From: Nemertoderma westbladi
Taxonomy: Eukaryota; Xenacoelomorpha; Nemertodermatida; Nemertodermatidae
DNA length: 64,000 bases
Direction: 5' to 3'
Assembly (NCBI GenBank): GCA_032718475.1
Contig: JAUCBJ010001398.1
Span: 81,449 to 145,448 of the forward strand
Shown one piece after another: positions 25,601 to 37,700 of this stretch (position 1 is the stretch's first letter; each line of letters begins with the position of its first letter). A program made the position numbers and the translations under genes. Under the pieces are notes generated by a model. The model did no database searches, was not told where the DNA came from, and saw only the letters and a list, made by a program, of their open reading frames with translations.

Positions 25601-28538
25601 CGTGGGCGGTGGAATTAGGACCGAAACCTGATGAGGTAGAAGGGATCCTACGATCATTCTTCCGCGAGAAGGTACATTCTTCCGCGGCAGTGTGGAGCTC
25701 GTTGAGAAGAGATGACAGCGCCTGGGAGATCTCGGGTTTGATGCTAGCCAGTGTACAGGATCGGAGTTCGGTGCCGTATCGCTGCTGAACTAAGCGAGGG
25801 AGGTCTGGGTGGATAAGACGGACGGAAGAGTACAACGAAGTTCTCGAGAGATGGAGACAACTCCTCGTCATCGTCGGGCAGAATCCCATGGTGGGAGATA
25901 CAGCCATCCAGCCGGAGTAAGTTGTCGTCAACGAATCGGCAGCTAACAGCTGGAAGAGGTCTTCGGGGCGTTCCTCGTGGAGAAGGGAGATCTCGGAGAA
26001 GGAGAGGAAATGGGCTCCAGTTGCCTGGAAGCCATAATGCAGGTGGATGGCCTACCATATGGAGGGCAATGAAGTGGAGTCCCGTATGATCGAGTTACAT
26101 GCGATAACGGGGCTGTAATTGGCGACCTGGTCGAGCATAAGCTCCAGCACCATAGTCTTTTGAAGGGCGGTACGGCGATCTGCTGGAGCAACGGTGTTTG
26201 GCGAAACCGTAAACCAGTACAGCGCGGGTATGGTGCAACCAGGTGGCGCCCAGGGTTGTAAATGGTGCAAACTGGGGTTGGAGCGCAAGTGAATAAGTTA
26301 GATTGTTGCGCCATACTTCAAAGGAATTGACCGTCTCTGACTTGCTGAGTGGAACCAGTTTGGGGGGCTTCAGAGGGCTGTTAAATGCCATGGTCAGATG
26401 GTACCAGTAAGTAGGTAGCAGATGTAGAGGCTGAGTGGTGGTTGTAGTAACTTGAGGAATGGGAAGCGAAGCACACGGTGACACCACGCCAGAAGTAAGG
26501 AAGCCACGCAATGAGCGAAGTGAATGAAGTGTGGTAAGTGAGCGACAAGTATAATAACCACTTATTATAGAGCGCAATATATATCAAACGCAAAGCAGGC
26601 AGGTAAATACAACAACATACCAGTATTCAGCTCACGGCTGTAGATCACTATGGTACTGTAGTGCAGTATAGTAATCACTAAGCCAACTCGTATACGGTCA
26701 GGCTCACATACAGACGAACAGGGCCTAAACCGGCTGGCCCAAAGCCTATAATGTGGCTCAACTTCAATGTCCCGATTTCCGATTGGATACAGCGCCTGGC
26801 TGCTTTCACAATAGTGTTTGATGGCGTAGGTTCAAATCCGAGTAAAGGCTGTAGAAATTTCACACCGTTGTTGTTGTTGTGTCCTTAGGCAAGACACTTT
26901 AGACATTAGTGCCGACGCCAACCCAGCAGTATAATGGGAACCTAACAAATATAAATGTATATTATTTATAATGTCAGGATTTTTCCCAAACGACGTAGAT
27001 TTTCCATAGCAACAAGGTAAATAACTATTGGTGTGGTTTTTCCCAAATTTGATGCATAAAAACTTTAGTCAACTTTCTGGCTATGAGCTTCGTCATAGTT
27101 ACCAATAATTTAGTTTCCAGGTCAACAGAAATTTGTAACATACAATATTTTTACAACATAATTTGTAAGATTTGTCAACAGACATTTTTAAAATCATTTT
27201 AGTTGGTACCTTTTAGGAGTTGGTACCTTTTAAGAGGCTTAAAAACACAAACATTTTTGCTCGAATCTAGGATGCCTATAATTTTAGTTTATTAAGCTAA
27301 TAGTTAGTAATATAGTTAATAATTTATTATAGTAAATAATTGGATTGGTTAATAAGTGATGTGAATGGTGATCGTGTGAAACTCAAAACACCGACAACTC
27401 TCTCTTGGCTCATACCTATAAGTTGGAGAATTACATATGGGAAATTCTCTGAATACCGAAACTAATTTAATATCGACAATATGCGTATAATGTCTACCTT
27501 GACGTGGTTAAATCCGTTGCCTTGATTTCACTTCCCTCTGGAGGTCGTGGGTGCGATCCTCGTATGGGGACCAGGGGAGTTTTCGTTTTGACACGAATGA
27601 TTTAAATTGCTTTAAATTGCCTTAAATTGCATATTGCCTGTGCTTTGCATCCGTCGTAGCTAATTGAGTAGGTTTCCTCTTGGGAGTATAGTTCTGAGGG
27701 GGCCAGACTGGATAAGTCGTCAGATTTCGTGCGTAATTCCTACCCTAATGGCCGAATAAAACTTTTTATTTATTTTTCTATTATTTTTTTAGGCCTACTT
27801 TTTGCCATTTCAGGATGACTTTATTATTTTAATTATTGTTGGATTATAAATGAGCTAGCTGACACTTTACATAGACAAAGCCTTCCAAGTAGCGATCAAG
27901 CAGTTTCCCTTTGCAATTGTCATTTAAAAATAATAAAAGATAATAAAAAAGGTAATAGAATGATACATACAGTAGGTCTAGTTTACGAACTTAGTTATTC
28001 CAAATAATTGTCTAAGAATTTATCCAGGTTTAAATTTTTGAACACATTAACACTTTTCTTTGTCTACTTCGATTATAAAATAAAATAACAATAGTCTAAT
28101 TGAACACATCTATAAAGGTGAAGTATTATAATTTATTACTTTATTGTATTTTTTAAGTGAAATCAAATATATTTCGATAATTTCAGTTTTTAAATACCCG
28201 TGTCTCGTTTTCTAAATTAACTCGCTGCGCTCGTAAATTAACATATTCGACTTCAAAAAATGAGAATAAAAATAAAGAGATTATGTACTGTATACTGTAT
28301 AGAATAATGAATAACATTCACCTGGACAAGTGCACGCTGTAGTTGTTAATTCTACTGTAGTTGTTTCTGGTTCCTCTTCCCGAAATCCAAATATATTAGT
28401 ATCAACATATGAAACCGAAATGGTTAAGGGAATTAATATACAAAATAATAGCAATATTAATAATGTAAATATTATCAAGAATGTAATGAGACATTTTTTA
28501 CGTAGTAATTCCGTTGGTGTTTTTTTTACTTCATGCAA
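22676..28538 (-). CDS. Type II membrane, mucin-like protein with coding tandem repeats (5' end unresolved)
   Basis: Two visible exons on the minus strand: ~28322-28538 (donor CAG|GTGAAT, phase 1) and 22676-24141 (acceptor TATGCAG, stop TAA). The first encodes a basic segment (LLRKKC) and one long hydrophobic helix ([19 protein letters not shown]), then [21 protein letters not shown]. The second encodes six 14-residue acidic repeats ([14 protein letters not shown] type), a linker, and a Ser/Thr-rich ectodomain with about six 40-residue repeats ([20 protein letters not shown]...). Cytosol-in, repeats-out topology and heavy O-glycosylation are inferred. No ATG exists in this frame before the helix: the frame opens at TTG 28538 after a stop, and a pyrimidine-rich ...TGAAG near 28530 could be an acceptor, so a further upstream exon is likely. 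The family is not recognised. Confidence 0.65.
22850..23580 (-). repeat. 120-bp coding tandem repeat in the mucin-like exon
   Basis: About six head-to-tail 120-bp units encode 40-residue Ser/Thr/Ala repeats. Units differ at a few codons (for example GAAGCT/GATGCA for EA/DA), all in frame. Within the same exon, 23860-24135 holds six 42-bp acidic units. Confidence 0.92.
24440..26395 (-). pseudogene. Decayed gypsy-like LTR retrotransposon fragment (gag to RT)
   Basis: Minus-strand pieces in shifting frames appear in retroelement order: a gag start (ATG at 26391, followed by a [14 protein letters not shown] motif), gag body (~26290-25750), a Cys/His knuckle (CPLCSQTKC...H...C) near 25510-25580, a linker with [11 protein letters not shown] (~25110-25140), RT segments with [16 protein letters not shown] (~24700) and the RT active-site motif LADDIYCGG (~24515-24545). 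At least three frameshifts and several stops break it, and it ends shortly after the RT motif, so RNase H and integrase are missing. No LTRs were identified. It lies in the intron of the mucin-like gene, in the same orientation. Confidence 0.8.
26780..26960 (+). mobile_element. tRNA-derived SINE fragment
   Basis: A B-box-like GTAGGTTCAAATCCGAG (26825-26841) precedes a GTT repeat and the tail TGTCCTTAGGCAAGACACTT, a layout often seen in invertebrate SINEs. It lies in the intron of the mucin-like gene. Confidence 0.5.
27494..27775 (+). mobile_element. tRNA-derived SINE, near complete
   Basis: A-box-like GTGGTTAAATCCGTTG and B-box-like GGGTGCGATCCTCG lie ~40 bp apart, followed by a short TTTAAATTGC repeat, an unrelated body and the end GGCCGAATAAAACTTTTTATTTAT. 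The whole layout fits a full SINE inserted in the mucin-like gene intron. Confidence 0.65.
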
Positions 28539-28681
28539 AGGAAGGAATTTCGGTAATGTCCGGTTTGCGGTTCAGCACTATTAATTAGGGAATGTTTAAA
28601 AAAAAAAAAAATGTTTTTATTTATTGACCATGGCAAATTTCCACCCCCAGCCTGTTTTCTACTCGACTATGGGTTTTTAGA

Positions 28682-28728
28682 AGAAAGGAGCAAGTCACCT
28701 TGATAGTGTTTCTAACCAAAAATAAACT
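28682..28728 (+). repeat. Dispersed short repeat (GGAGCA...CTAACCAAAA family), copy 1
   Basis: AAAGGAGCAAGTCACC is followed at a fixed distance by TTTCTAACCAAAAATAAA. Better copies lie at 50570-50630, 52600-52655 and 55540-55600, and a partial one at ~14590-14630. Confidence 0.5.
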
Positions 28729-28924
28729 AAGTTCTCTTTTTATGTCTGTCCACTTTCCCCTTTTGATAAATTTATCCTCTTAGTTACCAATATACCGGTA
28801 CAAAGGGAACAATAATGCCCGATATTTGCAAGATTCCGTTGGTGAAGACCATTAACCCTTTCTGTACCTGCTGGAAATTATTCAAACCCCCAAGTGCCCA
28901 ACTCTAATTCATGAATTTCTGAAG

Positions 28925-29545
28925 TCTGTCAGTCTTTCTGTCAGTTTGTCTGTCAAGACTTTAGAAAGAATAAAATCTACTAACATTCTCGCTATGGGGG
29001 TTTGCCTTGTCAAGGATTTTATTTCCTCTGTCAGTTTTTACTTTCGACCCTATCCAGACTGTCTGTCGGTCTGGGTCTGTCTGTCGGTCTGTCTGTCAGT
29101 CTGTCCGTCAAAAGTATAAGGAATCACATTAGCTAATTAAAATTCTCGCTATGGGGGTTCCTGGTCAAGGATTTCATTCCCGCTGTCAGTTTTCACTTTT
29201 GACCCTATCCAGACTGTCTGTCGGTCTGTCTGTCTGTCGGTCTGTCTGTCGGTCTGTCTGTCGGTCTGTCTGTCCGTCAAAAATATAAGGAATCACATTA
29301 GCTAATTAAAATTCTCTCTATGGGGGTTTTCCTGGTCAAGGATTTCATTTCCGCTGTCAGTTTTCACTTTTGACCCTATCCCGACTGTCTGTCGGTCTGT
29401 CTGTCGGTCTGTCTGTCCATCAAAAATATAAGGAATCACATCAGCTAATTAAAATTTTCTCTATGGGGGTTTTCCTGGTCAAGGATTTCATTTCCGCTGT
29501 CAGTTTTCACTTTTGACCCTATCCAGACTGTCTGTCGGTCAGTCT
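28925..29545. repeat. Four ~150-170-bp tandem repeats with CTGT microsatellite
   Basis: Four units each contain CTATGGGGGTTT, TCAAGGATTT, CAGTTTTCACTTTTGACCCT and a variable (CTGTCTGTCGGT)n run. The same sequence occurs inverted and singly at ~39790-39930 and ~41100-41210, so it belongs to a dispersed family that has locally amplified here. Confidence 0.85.
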
Positions 29546-29904
29546 GTTTAGGCTTTTTTGTTTAGGCTGTTTAGTCAGTTTAGGCCTACGTTACTGCAGT
29601 ACTGCCTTATTCTGTTATTGCAAAAGTCTGGCTCTCTGGCAGTCTGTAAGCAGGTCTGCAGTAGGCCGACCGTAGTTAAATTACAGTAGATACAAGCTGA
29701 AATGCGGCGCTAACATATAGAAGCATGTACTTAAGAGTCCAGCAACATTTTCCCTTCTTAGAAATCGAATAAATACCATGGAACAGACGTGTGTGCCATG
29801 TTACCGAAAGGGTTAATTAATAAAGGTAACAAACACAAGCTCTGTAGTACAAAAAATGGAAAGTCCAGTAGGTGCACTAAAGTAAAAATTAAGTGCCACG
29901 CTAT

Positions 29905-30838
29905 CAAGGCGTACTATATACAAGGCCATGCCATCGAGTTAACGGGGGGGCGGGTGACTGGGGGCAAGATTTTATTTACAACAATTTGATATTTTGATAT
30001 GGGGAGAGTTCTATAAATTTTCATTTGCTGCAATTTGGTCAATGGACGTAATTGAAGCATCCTCGTTAGGTAAGATACAAAATTTTATGGTAGCTAGTGT
30101 TTTAGGTAGGTTTAGCTAGTAATTTCGACACTGGTTCCGACATCCTACTTCCCTCTATAAATATTTTGTAGTAGCTAGTTCTTGTTACTATTTATATAGA
30201 AAATGTTCCAGAAGATGTTACGATTTTTAAAAAAAATTATGTTCTAGAACAAATATTTTTTGTTCTAGAACATTTTTTTAGAAAAAATCTGGATTTTATT
30301 TAAAACTCATGGAATCGTTCTAAAACGTGTTAAAAATCAATAAAAAAATTTTCAAAATTTATTTTTTTCACAATATTTATTTTTTTCACAATTTTAATTA
30401 TTGATTTTAAACACGTTTTAGAACGATTACATGCGTTTTAAATAGAATCCAGATTTTTTTCTAAAAAATGTTCTAGAACAAAAAATATTTGTTCTAGAAC
30501 ATAATTTTTTTAAAAATGAATAGCTAACATCTTCTGGAACATTTTATATACAAATAGTAACAAGAACTAGCTACTACAAAATATTTATAGAGGGAAGTGG
30601 GATGTCGGAACCAGTGTCGAAAATACTAGCTAAACCTACCTAAAACACTAGCTACCATAAAAGTTTGTATCTTACTTAACGAGGATGCTTCAATTACGTC
30701 CATTGATAAAATTGCAGCAAATTAAAATTTATAGAACTCTCCCCATATCAAAATATCAAATTGTTGTAAAAAAAATCTTGCCCCCAGTCACCGCCCCCAG
30801 TTAACTCGATGGCATGGCCTTGTTTATAGTACGCCTTG
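29905..30838. mobile_element. Fold-back DNA transposon, hAT-like, with 8-bp target duplication
   Basis: This 934-bp element is almost entirely an inverted repeat centred near 30372. It starts CAAGGCGTACTATA and ends TATAGTACGCCTTG, flanked by CACGCTAT at 29897-29904 and 30839-30846. An 8-bp duplication and CA-starting termini point to the hAT superfamily (inference). No transposase is encoded, so it is non-autonomous. Internal motifs TTCTAGAAC and CTAGCTACC recur in the structure at 58.9-60.0 kb. Confidence 0.88.
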
Positions 30839-30846
30839 CACGCTAT

Positions 30847-31379
30847 CAAGCTTTTAATAAGTAGTGCAGTGCGGAGGTCGGCAGACCGGGTAGTACCTAG
30901 GCCTACCTTCTCTGTCTTTGTCATTCAAATTATAAATGTTAGGGGAATCTCCCAACTTGTGCCTATTAACAAAAACCATAGTCCATAATTTATCATTCCA
31001 CATGTACATTTTTACTTCCTACTTTTATTCTACAATTATTTCCTTTTAATTATAAAAAATTTTTCCGCGCATTGGAAGCAAGTAATCTAAAAATATCTGA
31101 TCAATAATATGAATTCTAGAGTAAAAGATTCTGAGCAACAAAAAATTGTTTGTAACGGAATAATTTGTCTCCTTTTATCGAACCTTAGCATAAAGTTTCA
31201 TTAAAGGCCAAAAAGGCATTGCGCGTTGCGTCAAAGACGGTAGGGGCCTACTACCTGCACGGAGCCAGTGCTGCAAGATTGAAGATAAAAAAATAAGCCA
31301 GACCGAGGAACACACAATGCCCCCTGTTACAATGAGGTTGCTGCCGCGGCAGAAACAGCTCCTGTGGTGCCCCTAGTAG
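30847..31379. other. Unassigned intergenic sequence
   Basis: AT-rich sequence between the fold-back element and the next minisatellite. No ORF, RNA gene or repeat was recognised. Confidence 0.5.
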
Positions 31380-32590
31380 AACCAGCCCAGTGAGGCCCGC
31401 GGTAGAACCAGCACAAATGGTGCCACCCGTAGAAACAGCTCAATTGGTGCCACCGGTAGAAACAGCTCAATTGGTGCCCCCTGTAGAACCGGCACAAATG
31501 GTGCCCGCGATAGAACCAGCACAAATGGTGCCACCGGTAGAACCAGCAAATATGGTGCCACCGGTAGAACCAGCACAAATGTGGTACTACCGGTAGAAAC
31601 AGCTCAAATGGTGCCCGCGGTAGAACCAGCCAAAGTGGTGCCCCTGTAGAACCGGTACAAATGGTGCCACCCGTAGAAACAGCTCAATTGGTGCCACCGG
31701 TAGAACCAGCACAAATGTGGTACTACCGGTAGAAACAGCTCAATTGGTGCCCGCGGTAGAACCAGCCCATAGGGTACCCCTGTAGAACCAGCACAAATGG
31801 TGGCACCGGTAGAACCAGCACAAATGTGGTACTACCGGTAGAAACAGCTCAAATGGTGCCCGCGGTAGAACCAGCCAAAGTGGTGCCCCTGCAGAACCGG
31901 TACAAATGGTGCCACCGGTAGAAACAGCTTTTGTGGTCCCCGCGGTATAACCAGCACAAATTATGCCTGCGGTAGAACCAGCCTAAGTGGTGCCTGCGGT
32001 AGAACCAGCCTAAGTGGTGTCACAGTGTAGAAACAGCTCATGTGGTGCCCGCGGTAGAACCAGCCCATATGGTACCCCTGTAGATCCAGCACAAATGGTG
32101 CCACCGGTAGAACCAGCACAAATGTGCTACTACCGGTAGAAACAGCTCAATTGGTGCCCGCGGTAGAACCAACACAAATGGTGCCACCGGTAGAACCAGC
32201 ACAAATGGTGCCCGCGGTAGAACCAGCTCCTGTGGTGTCCGCGGTAGAACCAGCCCGATGAGGCCCGCGGTAGAACCAGCACAAATGGTGCCACCGGTAG
32301 AACCAGCTCAAATGGTGCCCGCGGTAGAACCAGCCAAAGTGGTGCCCCTGTAGAACCGGTACAAATGGTGCCACCCGTAGAAACAGCTCAATTGGTGCCA
32401 CCGGTAGAACCAGCACAAATGTGGTACTACCGGTAGAAACAGCTCAATTGGTGCCCGCGGTAGAACAAGCCCAAGTGGTGCCCCTGTAAAACCAGCACAA
32501 ATGGTGCCACTGGTAGAACCAGCACAAAGTTTGGTACTACCGGTAGAAACAGCTCATGTGGTGACCGCGGCAGAAACAGCTCCTGTTGGC
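31380..32590. repeat. 27-30-bp degenerate minisatellite
   Basis: About 40 units of the type GGTAGAACCAGCACAAATGG TGCC with variable linkers (CCACC, CCCGC, CCCCTGT). Short open frames such as VEPAQMVPP appear on both strands but are interrupted, so a coding role is not supported. ACCGGTAG recurs throughout. Confidence 0.9.
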
Positions 32591-34610
32591 GAGAGTACAC
32601 GCCATTGTAATATTCTTATCGAAAGGCATTAGATTAGCTTAGTTATCTTTAGGTACGCACCAAGAAAATTTTGATATTTTATAATATATTATGGTCAGTC
32701 ATATTGTCGTAAGAAATCTAAAATCTACTGTATAATATACCTAAAATGTGTGCAACGATACCTACAAATAACATTAGGAAAGTATTATTTAAACAACCCA
32801 CCAAAAATATATTTAAAAAGGTGCCATTTGCAACATTTCTATTGGACGCCAGTCTTGCATTAGGCCAGGCGGGCATATGATTCATTCTGTGTATAAGTCA
32901 CAATACTTGTACAGTTGTACTCTTAAACTCTAAAATTCTGAATTCTGTACTGTGCTGCTGTACTTCTGTACTTGTGTACTGCTGTACTGGAATATGTACC
33001 GGTCCGGTGCTGCCTGACTGATTATACAATTTAATTAATTTTACATATTAATATTCTGCAATGTGCTGATCAACAATACAGACTTTTAAAACCTAGTCCG
33101 CGGTCAGTGCTGTGCAGAGCCTACCGTCAGACCGTGCTGTCGTACCTTGCAACCTTGAAGGCGGTGAATCCCTGTGATATGGAGTAGGGATCATCTAGGC
33201 CCGACGCAGGCCTATGGAATGTGAAAGGGGGAAAGTCTGAGATGCGTTAGCTAACAAAAATCAGGGAAGTTGAACTATTGTACCAGGCCAGCCACTGCAG
33301 TAAGCGTTGTATTTGTTTTAAAATAGGGGAGATTAACCGCATTACAGTAATTTAGTTGCTTGGCGTTTATTTTGGGGCCCAAAAAAGGGGCACAGTTGAC
33401 TTTGTTACCCTTTGCATTTACTACCAGGTGTCAAGTTATGAGGTCAATTGTGACTGATAACAGGGCAGCAGGGGTAAGTGGTGAAGTGTAGGCGCCTAGC
33501 TAAAAATTGTGCGGTGTGATTAGGCTAAGCCAAATAAGGGAGGTTCGGGAGGTGCGTCCTGATTGTTACTACAGGATTAGCGCCCTAGTTTGTGAGCTTC
33601 TTTGTGAGGGTTCATTGGGTTTTATTTTGCTTTATTCATTCATGCCCTGATGGTTTGTTGTGGGATTAGCTTGGCGTTGAGAAATTAATATATATACCAA
33701 GTTTCGGCTTACTATCGTTACCTACGGTCTTGGGAGGTGAACGAAAATAAGTTTTTATCATCACGGTACCGTATTTTATTTTCTCATCTCATTTTAACCC
33801 ATTTCACAATTCCTACAGGTACATTTGTATAGCGAAGCCAAGGTTTACCCTTTTTCCCTTACCTGCTGCTTGATGAACAACGATACTTGCGTCTAACAAA
33901 AGCCAAAGGGTGATAAACATTATTTTGATCTATCTATGCCAAAACCCCCTTACTAGAAACATACATTTTTACATTGCAAAACTATAAAACGGTTTCATTC
34001 TAGAATATTTTGGATAAAATTATGTAATATTGTTTTGGACCTCGCCACTATTTGAATTACACTGCAGATCGGATCGAGTCGGGATTCCAACTGGATTACT
34101 GGGTTGTTGTAAAATAAATTATTTAAGCGAGTGGGTATCTCGCATTATTGCCAGAAAGTTGTAGAAAATTATCATTTAAAATATTTAGATTTCCCTTTGT
34201 AGCGGGTGTTTTTCTGCAATCATTACCGGTATGGATTTTAGCAGGGTTATATGTGCTATTTGAGCACAAATAACTGTAGCTGCATTTGGATGGATTTTCA
34301 ACAGTATTGGATTAGCTGCTGTTGGATTTATCAGTAGTAAATGCAAAAATTATTTAATAATTTATTTCAGAAAATTTTGAAATAAAAGTTTTAGAAAGTT
34401 AAAAAATTGGATAAAGTTTGACTGATAAAATTCTAGAACAAAGTGATCTTTGGAATCGTGAGTTCGATTTTCTGTTTTGTATTCAGGTTGTGGCGAATTT
34501 GAATTTAATTTTGCCTTTCAATTTTGGACAAAATTTGTAATTTACAGTAGGGTAAATCTGCCAGGCCACCGCTGATTTCTCTATACAACTTACAGGTACG
34601 GGTAAAGTCA
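32591..34610. other. Unassigned intergenic sequence
   Basis: About 2 kb with no recognised gene. It has CTGTACT-rich stretches (~32930-33010) and unremarkable AT-rich DNA. An ATG frame at 34617 (SSGARRRQIRRCIRG) leads directly into the next array and is not supported as a gene. Confidence 0.5.
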
Positions 34611-34714
34611 CTGCAAATGAGTTCGGGAGCCCGGAGACGCCAAATCCGTCGGTGCATTCGTGGTCCGCGCAACCCACGATTACTTTGGCATTCGAAGAAA
34701 CGCGACTTTAAAAG

Positions 34715-37700
34715 CGTGTCCAGGGATACTAAAAGCGTGTCCAGTGATACTAAAAGCGTGTCCAGTGATGATACTAAAAGCGTGTCCAGTGATACTAAAA
34801 GCGTGTCCAGTGATACTAGCACTAGTCCAGTGATACTAAAAGCGTGTCCAGTGATGATACTAAAAGCGTGTCCAGTGATACTAAAAGCGTGTCCAGTGAT
34901 ACTAAAAGCGTGTCCAGTGATGATACTAAAAGCGTGTCCAGTGATACTAAAAGCGTGTCCAGTGATACTAAAAGCGTGTCCAGTGATGATACTAAAAGCG
35001 TGTCCAGTGATACTAAAAGCGTGTCCAGTGATACTAGCACTAGTCCAGTGATACTAAAAGCGTGTCCAGTGATGATACTAAAAGCGTGTCCAGTGATACT
35101 AAAAGCGTGTCCAGTGATACTAAAAGCGTGTCCAGTGATGATACTAAAAGCGTGTCCAGTGATACTAAAAGCGTGTCCAGTGATACTAAAAGCGTGTCCA
35201 GTGATGATACTAAAAGCGTGTCCAGTGATGATACTAAAAGCGTGTCCAGTGATACTAAAAGCGTGTCCAGTGATACTAAAAGCGTGTCCAGTGATACTAA
35301 AAGCGTGTCCAGTGATACTAAAAGCGTGTCCAGTGATACTAAAAGCGTGTCCAGTGATGATACTAAAAGCGTGTCCAGTGATACTAAAAGCGTGTCCAGT
35401 GATACTAAAAGCGTGTCCAGTGATACTAGCACTAGTCCAGTGATACTAAAAGCGTGTCCAGTGATGATACTAAAAGCGTGTCCAGTGATACTAAAAGCGT
35501 GTCCAGTGATACTAAAAGCGTGTCCAGTGATGATACTAAAAGCGTGTCCAGTGATACTAAAAGCGTGTCCAGTGATACTAAAAGCGTGTCCAGTGATACT
35601 AAAAGCGTGTCCAGTGATGATACTAAAAGCGTGTCCAGTGATACTAAAAGCGTGTCCAGTGATACTAAAAGCGTGTCCAGTGATACTAAAAGCGTGTCCA
35701 GTGATACTAAAAGCGTGTCCAGTGATACTAAAAGCGTGTCCAGTGATACTAAAAGCGTGTCCAGTGATACTAAAAGCGTGTCCAGTGATACTAAAAGCGT
35801 GTTCAGTGATACTAAAAGCGTGTCCAGTGATACTAAAAGCGTGTCCAGTGATACTAAAAGCGTGTCCAGTGATGATACTAAAAGCGTGTCCAGTGATACT
35901 AAAAGCGTGTCCAGTGATACTAAAAGCGTGTCCAGTGATACTAAAAGCGTGTCCAGTGATACTAAAAGCGTGTCCAGTGATACTAGCACTAGTCCAGTGA
36001 GACTAAAAGCGTGTCCAGTGATACTAAAAGCGTGTCCAGTGATACTAAAAGCGTGTCCAGTGATACTAGCACTAGTCCAGTGATACTAAAAGCGTGTCCA
36101 GTGATGATACTAAAAGCGTGTCCAGTGATACTAAAAGCGTGTCCAGTGATACTAAAAGCGTGTCCAGTGATACTAAAAGCGTGTCCAGTGATACTAAAAG
36201 CGTGTCCAGTGATACTAAAAGCGTGTCTAGTGATACTAAAAGCGTGTCCAGTGATACTAGCACTAGTCCAGTGAGACTAAAAGCGTGTCCAGTGATACTA
36301 AAAGCGTGTCCAGTGATACTAGCACTAGTCCAGTGATACTAAAAGCGTGTCCAGTGATGATACTAAAAGCGTGTCCAGTGATACTAAAAGCGTGTCCAGT
36401 GATACTAGCACTAGTCCAGTGATACTAAAAGCGTGTCCAGTGATGATACTAAAAGCGTGTCCAGTGATACTAAAAGCGTGTCCAGTGATACTAAAAGCGT
36501 GTCCAGTGATACTAAAAGCGTGTCCAGTGATACTAAAAGCGTGTCCAGTGATACTAAAAGCGTGTCCAGTGATACTAAAAGCGTGTCCAGTGATGATACT
36601 AAAAGCGTGTCCAGTGATACTAAAAGCGTGTCCAGTGATACTAAAAGCGTGTCCAGTGATACTAAAAGCGTGTCCAGTGATACTAAAAGTGTGTCCAGTG
36701 ATACTAAAAGCGTGTCCAGTGATGATACTAAAAGCGTGTCCAGTGATACTAAAAGCGTGTCCAGTGATACTAAAAGCGTGTCCAGTGATACTAAAAGCGT
36801 GTCCAGGGATACTAAAAGCGTGTCCAGTGATACTAAAAGCGTGTCCAGTTATGATACTAAAAGCGTGTCCAGTGATACTAAAAGCGTGTCCAGTGATACT
36901 AGCACTAGTCCAGTGATACTAAAAGCGTGTCCAGTGATGATACTAAAAGCGTGTCCAGTGATACTAAAAGCGTGTCCAGTGATACTAAAAGCGTGTCCAG
37001 TGATGATACTAAAAGCGTGTCCAGTGATACTAAAAGCGTGTCCAGTGATACTAAAAGCGTGTCCAGTGATGATACTAAAAGCGTGTCCAGTGATACTAAA
37101 AGCGTGTCCAGTGATACTAGCACTAGTCCAGTGATACTAAAAGCGTGTCCAGTGATGATACTAAAAGCGTGTCCAGTGATACTAAAAGCGTGTCCAGTGA
37201 TACTAAAAGCGTGTCCAGTGATGATACTAAAAGCGTGTCCAGTGATACTAAAAGCGTGTCCAGTGATACTAAAAGCGTGTCCAGTGATGATACTAAAAGC
37301 GTGTCCAGTGATGATACTAAAAGCGTGTCCAGTGATACTAAAAGCGTGTCCAGTGATACTAAAAGCGTGTCCAGTGATACTAAAAGCGTGTCCAGTGATA
37401 CTAAAAGTGTGTCCAGTGATACTAAAAGCGTGTCCAGTGATGATACTAAAAGCGTGTCCAGTGATACTAAAAGCGTGTCCAGTGATACTAAAAGCGTGTC
37501 CAGTGATACTAGCACTAGTCCAGTGATACTAAAAGCGTGTCCAGTGATGATACTAAAAGCGTGTCCAGTGATACTAAAAGCGTGTCCAGTGATACTAAAA
37601 GCGTGTCCAGTGATGATACTAAAAGCGTGTCCAGTGATACTAAAAGCGTGTCCAGTGATACTAAAAGCGTGTCCAGTGATACTAAAAGCGTGTCCAGTGA

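Noticed and set aside
31390-32416. Proline-rich repeat protein in the 31-32 kb minisatellite
   Set aside because: Frames are short and interrupted and occur on both strands. There is no promoter, intron or flanking exon evidence.
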